Source: Pelobates cultripes (lineage: Eukaryota > Chordata > Amphibia > Anura > Pelobatidae). Taken from it: a stretch of 64,000 nt of DNA. The stretch is taken from contig OW240912.1 of NCBI GenBank assembly GCA_933207985.1, forward strand, positions 111,150,563-111,214,562, written 5' to 3'. Under the pieces are notes generated by a model. That model was given only the letters and a program-made list of their open reading frames with translations. It did no database searches and was not told the origin of the DNA. The stretch's first letter is position 1. Every line of letters starts with the position of its first letter. Shown here piece after piece: positions 22,801 through 35,215 of this stretch. The position numbers and the translations under genes were made by a program.

Positions 22801-25225
22801 CTGAAAAGAGACTTGCATCTATCAAGTGTACATTCTATGGAGCCTTGAACTTTAGAGGAATGGTCGTCTTTTTGTTGGTGAATGTTCCATTTTCCCTCAC
22901 CCCAGTTTCCTTAGATGTACTTGTTGCATTTTCAGGTGCCTCTAAAGCACCACTATTCGGCCAATCAGTGGCACCCCTGCCTGTCGGCACTCTTGCGCTT
23001 CCTGTAAGTGAAAATTCAGAAGTCAGATGCTATCTGGGGAGGAGTGGACATCGCCACTGAAAAATGGTTTAACCCCTTGAGGTAAGAGTGCCTTCAGGGG
23101 CCTCCTGGCACCATTACAACTTCATAAAGATAAAGTTGTTTTGGTGCCTGGAGTGTACCTTTAGTTGTAGCCACTTCACTGTTCCCCAAGTCATGTTAGT
23201 CTTTAAATATATGATGTAAGAGCAATCAGAGAGCTAATATTAGCTCACCCTTCTTTAAAGAATTACTGGTCGCCTTCATGACCACTAAAAGCAGAAGTGG
23301 TCATCAAGGATGGAATTTGTTTGTGCAGCATTTCTTGAAACACTGCACATAAAGAGAGATCTGCACTTTTGTGCTGGAGGCTAGTTACACCCCTGACATC
23401 CTCTGTTCTGGAATGCCTAATGGTAATTCTGTGCAAAAATTGCATATGGTGTTAGCGTGCACTGTGCTCTGGCAACAGATGTTATGTGATTCTACAAATG
23501 CAGGCGAGCTTTTGAGCCAGTGAGAATGGTCCAGTCAAATGTTTCTTTATGAGAAGCACATGAGTAAACCTTGGAGAGGGACGAATTGATGATGTGGGAT
23601 GTCAGATTGGGCATAGAAATGCCTGAGGAGAGCATTGCCCGGCGGTGGATTAAAGGAAACATTTTTTTTTTTTATTACCCCATTTTCAGGTTAAAAAAGG
23701 GGAGTGAATAAATGTAATAGTGCACAATAGGGCATTAGAATTTAAAAAAAAATGTGAAATAGGGTTATAGTAACCCTTTAAAGAAGGATTCCAGGCATCA
23801 TGCCTACTTAATCTCAATTAAGATGTTATGGGGTCTGGAAGTCCTTTAAGGTGTTATACTATAAAATACTCTTGATGGCACTTATCCTCTTGGCTCTCTA
23901 TTTCCATCCCCAACTGATGGTCTTAACCAATCACTGGTGCCAATGGAAAGGCTTCTGCATCAAAACTGGAGAACAGGTACATACACTGTCACATGGCACA
24001 ATACACCCCCTCATACAAACCTAGTGCCACGTTGCACAAATACACCCCATGCAAACACATTGCTGGTGTACAAGAATACACCCTCTCATACAAACAGATT
24101 GTCATGAGTACTAAATACCCCCTATACATACATACAACCATGCTACACAAACACACCTACACATAAAAATACTACCCTGTTTTAAAAAACAAAAACATGT
24201 ATTTAAATTTAATCTGCATCCACACTACACACATATATTCACTTACACTAGGGCTCACAGTGGCTATACACACACATGTACACATGTATACACATATATA
24301 GACATGCAATTACATACATAGTATACATACACCAGCCTTGACTGCTCCTTTTTATAGCATGTGCATTGGCCTGAAGGGGACTTAAGCCTAACATGACCTG
24401 GGGCCCCAGACCACTGTCAGTCCATCCCTAAAACCATTTGTAAATACATTGGGATAAATTTCTTATGGTGCCGGAGTATCTCTTTAATTAAGGTTCTCAA
24501 CTTTAAATTATTTATACAGTAAATATGCCAAAGTGTTCATTACACACTAATACACACTAATTCACTGAATTTTCTGGAAATTCAACAACAACAACTGAAT
24601 AAAACATTGAAAACCACCTATAACTTGTGGTTTAACCTTTTCTTTCATACAATGCTCCATTTTCTCTTGAAGGTGTATTAAATATTTTAACTATGGTCGT
24701 TACAAACAAGTTCATTCCAGGCACAGCCAATGTACACATTTCATTGACAATGGAAAAAATATGATCAAATACATACAAATGGCAAACTTGGGCCACAAAA
24801 ATTCTCCAACACATTTATAGTCACAGTTAGACCATGATTATTTTTGTTTCTTCTCTGACTGCAAGGTGTAACAAACAGAGTTTATAACAATGACTGACAG
24901 GGAACCAGGATAGAGGCACTTCAGTAGGCCATTGAGGTAAATATAGAGGTGTACATTTCTTTTAGATTTGTAATTTTTATAACTCTCAAACACATTTGTT
25001 AAATATAAGGGATAACAAAATACATTGAGAATTATACAAACTGCTGATTAAAGTAAATGAAGCTGAGTCCCTGAGTGATGTGTATTTGAGCAATCATAAG
25101 GAAGGCTTAGAAAAAGAGCATCACAATGGAAAAAAAAAACACTCGGTTTACTTTTTATCACCATACAGCCTCGAGCAGGTTCCCAGTGGCTCTTCATATC
25201 CCACTCTCAGCAGGTCATACAATAC
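22801..25225. other. CRY4 3' flank and intergenic DNA
   Basis: Holds a partial T2-like repeat at about 22930-23163 (ends GTGCCTGGAGTGTACCTTTA) and a short MITE at 23778-23849. AATAAA occurs at about 23708 and 24597; neither can be assigned firmly to CRY4. No further gene was seen. Confidence 0.5.
23778..23849. mobile_element. Very short T2-like MITE
   Basis: 72 bp with TTAA at both ends, TTAAAGAAGGATTCCAGGCAT to GGGTCTGGAAGTCCTTTAA, and an inner hairpin. Confidence 0.6.
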
Positions 25226-27271
25226 AAACCTTGCCAGACACTGATCCCCAAATACAAACCTTGCCAGACACGATCCCCAAATACAAACCATGCCAGACAC
25301 GATCCTTAAATACAAACCTTGCCAGACACTAATCCCCAAATACAAATCTTGCCAGACACAATCCCCAAATACAAACCATGCCAGACACGATCCTTAAATA
25401 CAAACCATGCCAGACACTGATCCCCAAATACAAACAGTGCCAGACACTGATCCCCAAATACAAACCTTGCCAGACACGATCCCCAAATACAAACCATGCC
25501 AGAAAGTGATCACAAATACAAACCGTGCCAGACACTGATCCCCAAATACAAACCGTGCCAGACACTGATCCCCAAATACAAACCTTGCCAGACACGATCC
25601 CCAAATACAAACCATGCCAGAAAGTGATCACAAATACAAACTGTGCCAGACACAATCCCCAAATACAAACCGTGCCAGACACTGATCCCCAAATACAAAC
25701 CATGCCAGACACGATCCTTAAATACAAACTGTGCCAGACACAATCCCCAGATACAAACCGTGCCAGACACTGATCTCCAAATACAAACCATGCCAGACAC
25801 GATCCTTAAATACAAACCATGCCAGACACGATCCCCAAATACAAACCATGGCAGACACGATCCCAAAATACAAGCCATGCCAGACACGAATCCTTAAATA
25901 CAAACCGTGCCAGACACTGATCCCCAAATGCAAACCTTGCCAGACACTGATCTCCAAATACAAACCATGCCAGACACGATCCTTAAATACAAACCGTGCC
26001 AGACACGATCCCCAAATACAAACAGTGCCAGACACTGATCTCCAAATACAAACCATGCCAGACACGATCCCAAAATACAAACCATGCCAGACACTGATCC
26101 CAAATACAAACTGTGCCAGACACTGATCCCAAATATAAACTGTGTCAGACACTGATCTCCAAATACAAACCGTGCCAGACACTGATCTCCAAATACAAAC
26201 TGTGTCAGACACTGATCTCCAAATACAAACCGTGTCAGACACTGATCTCCAAATACAAACCATGCCAGACACGATCCTTAAATACAAACCATGCCAGACC
26301 ACGATCCCCAAGTAAACCGTGCGAACCGCGATCCCAAAATACAAGCCATGCCAGACCACGATCCTTAAATACAAACCGTGCCAGTACTGATCTAAATACA
26401 AACGTGTCAGATACTAGTCACAAATACAAACCTGCAGACACTGATCCCAAATACAAACTGTGCAGACCACATCATAAATACAAACCATGCCAGACACATC
26501 CTTAAATACAAACCGTGCCAGACACAACCCCAGATACAAAACGGGTCAGACACAATCCAAATACAAACCGTGCCAGAATACTGATCCCAAATGCAAACCG
26601 TGCCAGACACGATCCTTAAATACAAACCCGTCAGACACAATCCCCAATACAAACCGTAGACACAATCCCCAGATACAAACCATGCCAGACACGATCCTTA
26701 AATACAAACCATGCCAGACACGATCCCCAAATACAAACCATGGCAGACACGATCCCAAAATACAAGCCATGCCAGACACGAATCCTTAAATACAAACCGT
26801 GCCAGACACTGATCCCCAAATGCAAACCTTGCCAGACACTGATCTCCAAATACAAACCATGCCAGACACGATCCTTAAATACAAACCGTGCCAGACACGA
26901 TCCCCAAATACAAACAGTGCCAGACACTGATCTCCAAATACAAACCATGCCAGACACGATCCCAAAATACAAACCATGCCAGACACTGATCCCAAATACA
27001 AACTGTGCCAGACACTGATCCCAAATATAAACTGTGTCAGACACTGATCTCCAAATACAAACCGTGCCAGACACTGATCTCCAAATACAAACTGTGTCAG
27101 ACACTGATCTCCAAATACAAACCGTGTCAGACACTGATCTCCAAATACAAACCATGCCAGACACGATCCTTAAATACAAACCGTGCCAGACACGATCCCC
27201 AAATACAAACTGTGCCAGACACTGATCCCAAATATAAACCATGCCAGACACTGATCCCAAATACAAACTGT

Positions 27272-27745
27272 ATTTACATAGGGATTAAGGAGAGAGCGCA
27301 GGTAACTTTTTCTTTTCTTTGGTTTTTACTATATATTGGGGCTGATGTGTACTGTAGTCATTGCTGCCGGCCCAGTAGTGATGGGAGTGAGCGCAGGACT
27401 TCTCTTTTTGTATTTGTATTTACTTGTATTTGTATCACACAGCCTTGTTACAATGCTGCCGCCCATCCCATGTGTTCCCTATTAAGGGTTAGTATATAGG
27501 GGTGTATATAGGGGTGTATATAAAAAATACCCCTCTCTGTCTCATTAGAGATATCTTTGCCAGAAGCTCAAGGAAGCAGGCTGAAGGGTCAGTGTTAGCA
27601 CCCGCTTAGGGGGGTCTGCCTTGACGTTGGCAGGCGGGCATTCCCTCCAATGGCCATTGGAGCAACTAAATGACCTTCATTTGTCTAAATATACATAGGG
27701 ATTAAGGAGAGAGTGCAGGTAACTTTTTCTCTTCTTTGGTTTTTA
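27272..27745. other. Non-minisatellite insert in the array
   Basis: Flanked by a near-identical direct copy of the block GGGATTAAGGAGAGAG...CAGGTAACTTTTTC (about 27280-27328 and 27700-27748). Its right half (from 27517) recurs at 28353. No coding content seen. Confidence 0.7.
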
Positions 27746-28348
27746 CCAAATATAAACTGTGCCAGACACGATCCTTAAATATAAACCATGCCAGACACTG
27801 ATCCCCAAATACAAACCGTGTCAGATACTAGTCACAAATACAAACTCTGCCAGACACTGATCCCAAATACAAACTGTGCCAGACACGATCCTTAAATACA
27901 AACCATGCCAGACACGATCCTTAAATACAAACCGTGCCAGACACAATCCCCAGATACAAAACCGTGTCAGACACAATCCTCAAATACAAACCGTGCCAGA
28001 TACTGATCCCAAATACAAACCTTGCCAGACACGATCCTTAAATACAAACCATGTCAGACACAATCCCCAAATACAAACTGTGCCAGACACAATCCCCAGA
28101 TACAAACCATGCCAGACACGATCCTTAAATACAAACCTTGCCAGACACAATCCCCAAATTCAAACCTTGCCAGACATGATCCCCAAATACAAACCTTGCC
28201 AGACACGATCCTTAAATACAAACCTTGCCAGACACGATCCCCAAATACAAACCATGCCATACACAATCCCCAAATACAAACCGTGCCAGACACTGATCCC
28301 AAATACAAACTGTGCCAGACACTGATCCCAAATACAAACCGTGCCAGA

Positions 28349-28586
28349 CATATATATAAAAAATACCCCTCTCTGTCTCATTAGAGATATCTTTGCCAGA
28401 AGCTCAAGGAAGCAGGCTGAAGGGTCAGTGTTAGGACCCGCTTAGGGGGGTCTGCCTTGACGTTGGCAGGCGGGCATTCCCTCCAATGGCCATTGGAGCA
28501 ACTAAATGACCTTCATTTGTCTAAATATACACAGGGATTAAGGAGAGAGCGCAGGTAACTTTTTCTCTTCTTTGGTTTTTACCAAA
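28349..28586. other. Second copy of the insert (right half)
   Basis: Starts at TATATAAAAAATACCCCTCT and matches 27517-27750 almost base for base, offset 836 bp. Confidence 0.85.
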
Positions 28587-29990
28587 TATAAACTGTGCCA
28601 GACACGATCCTTAAATATAAACCATGCCAGACACTGATCCCCAAATACAAACCGTGTCAGATACTAGTCACAAATACAAACTCTGCCAGACACTGATCCC
28701 AAATACAAACTGTGCCAGACACGATCCTTAAATACAAACCATGCCAGACACGATCCTTAAATACAAACCGTGCCAGACACAATCCCCAGATACAAAACCG
28801 TGTCAGACACAATCTTCAAATACAAACCGTGCCAGATACTGATCCCAAATACAAACCGTGCCAGACACGATCCTTAAATACAAACCATGTCAGACACAAT
28901 CCCCAAATACAAACTGTGCCAGACACAATCCCCAGATACAAACCATGCCAGACACGATCCTTAAATACAAACCTTGCCAGACACAATCCCCAAATTCAAA
29001 CCTTGCCAGACATGATCCCCAAATACAAACCTTGCCAGACACGATCCTTAAATACAAACCTTGCCAGACACGATCCCCAAATACAAACCATGCCAGACAC
29101 AATCCTTAAATACAAACCATGCCATACACAATCCCCAAATACAAACCGTGCCAGACACTGATCCCAAATACAAACCGTGCCAGACACTGATCCCAAATAC
29201 AAACCGTGCCAGACACGATCCTTAAATACAAACCTTGCCAGACACGATCCCCAAATACAAACCATGCCAGACACAATCCTTAAATACAAACCATGCCATA
29301 CACAATCCCCAAATACAAACCGTGCCAGACACTGATCCCAAATACAAACTGTGCCAGACGCTGATCCCAAATACAAACCGTGCCAGACACTGATCCCAAA
29401 TACAAACTGTGCCAGTCACGATCCTTAAATACAAACCATGCCAGACACAATCCCCAAATACAAACTGTGCCAGACACAACCCCCAGATACAAACCATGCC
29501 AGACATGATCATTAAATACAAACCGTGCCAGCCACTGATCCCAAATCCAAACCTTGCCAGCTACTGATCCCCAAATACAAACCTTGCCAGACACTGATCA
29601 CCAAATACAAACCGTGCCAGACAAAATCCCCAAATACAAACCGTGCCAGACACAATCCCCAGATACAAACCGTGCCAGACACAATCCCCAAAATACAAAC
29701 AGTGCAAGACACAATCCCCAAATACAAACCGTGCCAGACACTGATCCCCAGATACAAACTGTGTCAGACACTGATCCCCAAATACAAACCATGCCAGACA
29801 CTGATCCCAAATACAAACTGTGCCAGACACTGATCCCACATACAAACTGTGTCAGACACTGATCCCCAAATACAAACCGTGTCAGACACTGATCCCCAAA
29901 TACAAACTGTGTCAGACACTGATTCCAAATACAAACCGTGCCAGACACCTATCCCCCAATACAAACAATGCCAAACACTGATCCCAACCA

Positions 29991-30840
29991 CAGGAAAAAA
30001 ATATTGGGAACTTCTGTAATACAGTCTGTGTAACTGTGTGGTTTTTGACAAATAGCTTTTTAAAAATTTTTATTTGCCCTATTTAAGTCACTGCTTGGAG
30101 CTAAGGTACTGAAACTGCACTTCTTTTTGGCTTTTGATAGTACAGTAGTTTTTGAGTACCTATTTCTTGATTGAGTATTCACACTGTAACGTCAATACTG
30201 AATGTCCTGTGTTCAGCTTCTTCTAATAACGCATCCGGTTAGTTATCAAGAAACTGTCAATTATTTTATTGCAGACTACTAGAATTTTATTACTATTATG
30301 AATTCTAAAGAGTCTAAGAAAACTCTACTGGTGCTAATGCTGAATGTGAAATCCTCACTGAGGAGTCGTTAAAGAATATTGTTAATTTATCTGTCAACAA
30401 ATCAGTATAATCTGCAATATTTTCTGCTATGTCCTCTATGCAAGAGGCAATTGCAAAATCTGTGGCTTATGCTATCAGCCAATCTACCAAAGCTGTGCAA
30501 CAGACTGAGGTAATTAATACTCACTCTGACCAATTTTGGTCATCTGTATAGTCTGAAAGGAATTTGGCGCAAGGTTTCAGGAGGTATGGGAAGGCCACCC
30601 AGAAATGTAAGTATTGGTTTGACGGTCTTTATGATTCCCCTTCTTGCACAAAAGCATCTAAAAAATGGAAAGATCAAGACCATAATGAAATGCGTGTATC
30701 ACGCAAATTTGATGAGCGTAACTTACTCAAAAGACCCTCTGCTCGTAAGGAAGACAAACTAACTCGGAAGTTTCCAAAATACATGTAGAACGAAATAATA
30801 TATATATCTATATACATAAGTATATATCACTATATGTATA
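29991..30840. other. Unassigned DNA
   Basis: A 74-codon frame at 30564-30788 follows a broken upstream frame (MQEAIAKSVAYAISQ near 30438). It may be a retroelement gag relic; I do not recognise it. Confidence 0.3.
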
Positions 30841-31030
30841 CCTATATAAAAATAAAAATAATTTAAAAAATTATATATATATATACATATATATATATAA
30901 TTTTACATATATATTTATATAATAATGTTATATAATTAGGTCCTATTATTCAATTTGCGGGACCTGCCTGACAACCCAGGCCGAAAGTATAGGGAATTTA
31001 ATTTGCTAGCACTATATTTAACCCTATAAC
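30785..31030. repeat. TA-rich microsatellite region
   Basis: TATATA runs and an imperfect palindrome about 30830-30905. Confidence 0.7.
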
Positions 31031-31042
31031 TTTCCATGACAC

Positions 31043-31838
31043 TATAAAACCTGTACATGGGGGTACTATTCTACTCGGGAGATATCGCTGAACACAAATA
31101 TTTGTGTTTCAAAACCGTAAAATGTATTACAACGATGATATCGTCAGTAAAAGTGAAGTTTTTTGCATTTTTCACACATAAACAGCATTACACGGACAAT
31201 ATTATTGCTGTGATACTTTTTACTGTTTTGAAACACAAATATTTGTGTTCAGCGAAGTCTCCTGAGTATAACAGTACCCCTCATGTACAGGTTTTATGCT
31301 GTTTTCAAAAGTTACAGCGTCAAATATAAGGCTTGTGTTTCATTTTTTTCACATTAAAATTCGCCAGATTGGTTACGGTGCCTTTGAGACCCTATAGTAG
31401 CCCAAGAATGAAAATTACCCTATGATGGCATACCATTTGCAATAGTAGACAACCCAAGGTATTGCAAACGGGGTATGTCCAGTCTTTTTTAGTAGCCACT
31501 TAGTCACAAACACTGGCCAAAATTGGCGTTTTTTGCATTTTTCACACACAAACAAATACTAACGCTAACTTTGGCCAGTGTTTGTGATCACATGGCTACT
31601 AAAAAAGACTGGACATACCCCATTTGCAATACCTTGGGTTGTCTACTATTGCAAATGGTATGCCATTATGGGTGTAAATTTCATTCCTGGGCTACTATAC
31701 AGTCTCAAAGGCAACGTAACCAATCTGGCGAATTTCAATTTCAAATGGAACGTGCTATATTTGACCCTGTAACTTCCCAAAACGCCATAAAACCTGTACA
31801 TATATATATATTTAATCAGTATCAGTCTACGTGTAATA

Positions 31839-31880
<42 letters not shown>

Positions 31881-32322
31881 TAAAATACACCTAGACAGTG
31901 TATGTGTGTGTATGTATATGTGTGTATATATATACTTAGATCATATAATATATATATATATATATGATCTAAGTATATAATTTTTTTTTTACACTTTTTA
32001 ATTTTATTTTATTTTATTTCCAGCCAGCAGGGGGACTGCCTGTCATTACAGGCAGTCCCCCTGCTGGCAATACAGCAGCCAGCTATCCCAGCCATGTGAT
32101 TGTGAGGTCCTCGCAAGGACCTCACTCTCACATGGCCAGGGGGGGCTGCAGGATGGAGGATCCGCCACGGGAGTCCCCCCAACCACGATCGCCAGCGTGG
32201 GATCGCCGGCGACCAGGTAAGTAAGAAAAAAACGGAGGGCGTACTATTACGCCCGGCTGCGTTTAGAGCCGCCTAAAATAGGGCGTAATAGTACGCCCTC
32301 CGGTCTTAAGGGGTTAAGGAAA
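31043..32322. mobile_element. Multi-hairpin repetitive element, left end lost
   Basis: Chains a hairpin at 31043-31297, a larger one at 31358-31734, TA repeats (31800-31975), a CAGCAGGGGGACTGCC hairpin near 32022-32067 and a terminal hairpin containing GGGCGTACTATTACGCCC near 32237-32302, ending in CTTAAGGGGTTAA. The end matches the TTAACCCCTTAAGG terminus used by the short MITEs and by the element starting at 63961. Confidence 0.7.
31358..31734. repeat. Large inverted repeat, arms about 165 bp
   Basis: The left arm begins ATTCGCCAGATTGGTTACG and its complement ends at about 31734. Arms differ by scattered substitutions and small indels; the loop lies around 31522-31566. Confidence 0.85.
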
Positions 32323-32417
32323 AAAAAGCAAAAGAAAACATTATGCTCACAGGTAGCCACGAGGTGGCAGTATTGTCCCTCTCTGATTATAGATATAGAT
32401 ATATAGATATATATATA

Positions 32418-33777
32418 TACACTGCTCAAAAAAATAAAGGGAACACAAAAATAACTGAATTAATTAAATATTCTTCTGAAATACTTTGTTCTTTACATAG
32501 TTGAATGTGCTGACAACAAAATCACACAAAAATTTAAAAATGGAAATCAAATTTTTCAACCCATGGAGGTCTGGATTTGGAGTCACACTCAAAATTAAAG
32601 TGGAAAAACACACTAATGAGGCTCAGTAGTGTGTGTGGCCTCCACGTGCCTGTATGACCACCCTACAATGCCTGTGCATGCTCCTGATGAGGTGACGGAT
32701 GGTCTCCTGATGGATCTCCTCCCAGACCTGGACTAAAACATCTGCCAACTACGGGACAGTCTGTGTTGCAATGTGACGTTGGTGGATGGAGCTAGACATG
32801 ATGTCCCAGATGTGCTCAATTGGATTCAGGTCTGGGGAACGGGCGAGCCAGTCCATAGCATCAATGCCTTCGTCTTGCAGGAACTGTTGACACACTCCAG
32901 CCACATGAGGTCTAGCATTGTCTTGCATTAGGAGGAACACAGGGCCAACCGCACCAGCATATGGTCTCACAAGGGGTCTGAGGATCTTATCTCGGTACCT
33001 AATGGCAAGCAAATGGAGGGCTGTGCGGCACCCCAAAGAAATGCCTCCCCACACCATTACTGACCCACTGCCAAACTGATCATGCTGGAGAATGTTGCAG
33101 GCAGCAGAACATTCTCCACGGCGTCTCCAGACTCTGTCACGTCTGTCACATGTGCTCAGTGTGAACCTGCTTTCATCTGAGAAGAGCACAGGGCGCCAGT
33201 GGCGAATTTGCCAATCTTGGTCTTCTCTGGCAAATACCAAACGTCCTGCACAGTGTTGGGCTGTAAGCACCCTCGTGGAGTCTGTTTCTGACCGTTTGAG
33301 AAGACACATGCACATTTGTGGCCTGCTGGAGGTCATTTTGCAGGGTTCTGGCAGTGATCCTCCTGTTCCTCCTTGCACAAAGGCGGAGGTAGCGGTCCTG
33401 CTGCTTGGTTGTTGCCCTCCTGTGGCCTCCTCCACATCTCCTGATGTACTGACCTGTCTCCTGGTAGCGCCTCCATGCTCTGGACACTACACTGACAGAC
33501 GTTCTTGCCACAGCTCGCATTGATGTGCCATCCTAGATGAGCTGCACTACCTGAGCCACTTTGTGGGTTGTAGACTCCGTCTCATGCTACCACTAGAGTG
33601 AAAGAACCGCCAGCATTCAAAAGTGACCAAAACATCAGCCAGGAAGCATAGGAACTGAGACGTGGTCTGTGGTCACCACCTGCAGAACCACTCCTTTATC
33701 GGGGGTGTCTTGCTAATTGCCTATGATTTTCACCTGTTGTCTATCACATTTGCACAACAGCATATGAAATTGATTGT
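32418..33777 (-). pseudogene. Tc1-like transposon, transposase with frameshift and stop
   Basis: The left end CACTGCTCAAAAAAATAAAGG is a widespread fish and amphibian Tc1 terminus. The minus strand encodes an N-terminal DNA-binding part (33520 down to 33173) and, in another frame, a catalytic part (33435 down to 32749) with [22 protein letters not shown] and SPDLNPIEHIWD: the DD34E residues are present. A frameshift near 33250-33290, a short deletion after TALHLLA and a stop following QTVP disable it. The second inverted end is absent; the element joins another Tc1 copy at about 33778. Confidence 0.9.
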
Positions 33778-34476
33778 CACTTATATCGTTATAATGGCAC
33801 CTGCAAAGGTGTGGAATATATAAGGCAGCAAGTGATTTCTTAAAATTCAAGTGTTGGAAACAGGAAAAATGGGCAACCAAAAAAAAAATGAGTGACTTTG
33901 ACATGGGTCATATAGAGATGGCTAGACGACTGGGTCAGAGCATTTCTAATATGGCATGTCTTGTGGGGTGTTCTTGTTATGCAATGGTTAGTACCTACCA
34001 AAAGTGATGCAAAAAAGGACAACAGGTGAACCGGCATCAAGGTCATGGACGCCTATGGTTCATAGATGCACATGCGTAACGAAGGCTAGCCTGTTTGGTC
34101 TAATCGCACAGAAGAGCTACATTAACTCAGATTTCTGAAAAACGTATTGCTGGCCATAATAGAAAGGTGTCAGAAGACACAGTGCATCACAGTTTGAGTG
34201 CCCATGATGACCCCTGTCCCAGTGGAAAGCACTTTTTAATGGTAATGTGAGCATCAGGACTGCACCATGGAGCAATGGATGATGATTGCCTCGTCTGATT
34301 AATCTGTTTTCCTTTAGATCAGTTGGATAGCCAGGTGCATGTGCTTCATTTTCCTGGAGTAGAGATGGCAGCAGGATGCACTATAGGAAGACAGAAGGCT
34401 GGTGGAGGCAGTGCTATGTTCTAATCAATGTTCTGCTGAGAAACTGTGGATGTGAATGTTATTTTGACACTACCAC
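33778..34476 (+). pseudogene. Second, different Tc1-like element, 5' part
   Basis: Contains GTGGAATATATAAGGCAGC, a start region near 33869, GATGGCTAGACGACTGGGTCA and GAAAGGTGTCAGAAGACACA, which I recognise as a common Tc1 family. It is heavily mutated, with no intact frame. It stops where the hAT terminus at 34477 begins; a piece of its 3' end (TTAATGTTGTGACTGATCA) follows at 35212. Confidence 0.75.
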
Positions 34477-35215
34477 CAGTGGCGTACACACAATCCATGG
34501 GGCCCCGGTGCCAAACTGATCTATGCCCCCCCCAACTCCCTCTTTCCCCCCCTTCCTCTCACCCCTCCCATCCCTCTCTTTCCCCCCTGACCGACACACA
34601 CACACATACAAAGACACATACAAACAGACAGACACACACACACAAGACACAAATACATACAAAGCCACATACATACACACATACAAACAGACCAGCACAC
34701 ATACATACAGACAGAGACACACACATACACACACAAGACACACATACATACAAAGACACATACATACATACATACATACAAACAGACAGACAGGCACACA
34801 TACACACACACATACAAACACACATATACAAAATGTTTGTCACCCTCCTGTTTCCTACCTTTTAGGTGCAGGAGGATGACTTTCCCTGGGGTCCAGTGGT
34901 GGCTCAGGTTGATGGGTGTCAGAGTTCCCACTCTGACTCCCTCCTCTGCTTCCTCCTGTGCGGGATGCTGGGAGGAGTGACCAGTCATTTCCTACCAGCA
35001 TGTGATGTTATCACAGGGGGCCCGGTCGCGCTGTTAAAGCGCCGCAGCACTGACCGGACCTCCTGAAAATCCATACCCATCGGGTGGCCCTAACAGCATG
35101 GGCCACCAGATGGACCCATTGAACGGCGGCCCGGTGCCGCAAAACATGACGGGGGGCACCCGGCCGCAGGGGTCATTGAGCTGAAGTGGTCTGGGTGACT
35201 ATAGTGTCCCTTTAA
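34477..35215. mobile_element. hAT left half joined to a T2-type right end
   Basis: Starts CAGTGGCGTACACAC, carries an ACAC/ACAT microsatellite (34597-34830), TTTCCCTGGGGTCCAGTGG at about 34881, GC-rich sequence, and ends GGTGACTATAGTGTCCCTTTAA. The two ends belong to different superfamilies, so this is a composite. Confidence 0.65.
34597..34830. repeat. CA/CATA microsatellite
   Basis: ACACACATACAAAGACACAT-like repeats. The long cysteine-rich or threonine-rich frames across it are artefacts. Confidence 0.95.

Larger units (their letters stand above)
25226..29990. repeat. 29/30-bp minisatellite array
   Basis: The unit is CAAATACAAACC, two variable bases plus GCCAGACAC, then GATCC or TGATCC with CTTA or CCC variants; 29 or 30 bp long. 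From its length I estimate roughly 135-140 units, excluding two inserts at 27272-27745 and 28349-28586. Because 29 is not a multiple of three, long stop-free frames appear on both strands; they are not genes. Confidence 0.97.

Noticed and set aside
25126..29990. Many overlapping frames of 60-230 codons on both strands in the 25-30 kb array
   Set aside because: They are translations of a 29/30-bp repeat in all frames; no gene structure, start context or homology.
25226..29990. Regular spaced units suggesting a CRISPR array
   Set aside because: Units are contiguous without unique spacers and the DNA is eukaryotic.
30564..30788. 74-codon frame, possible gag relic of a DIRS-like element
   Set aside because: Upstream frame is broken and no diagnostic motif was seen.
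34446..34988. Cys/Val-rich and Thr/His-rich frames
   Set aside because: Read-through of a CA/CATA microsatellite.
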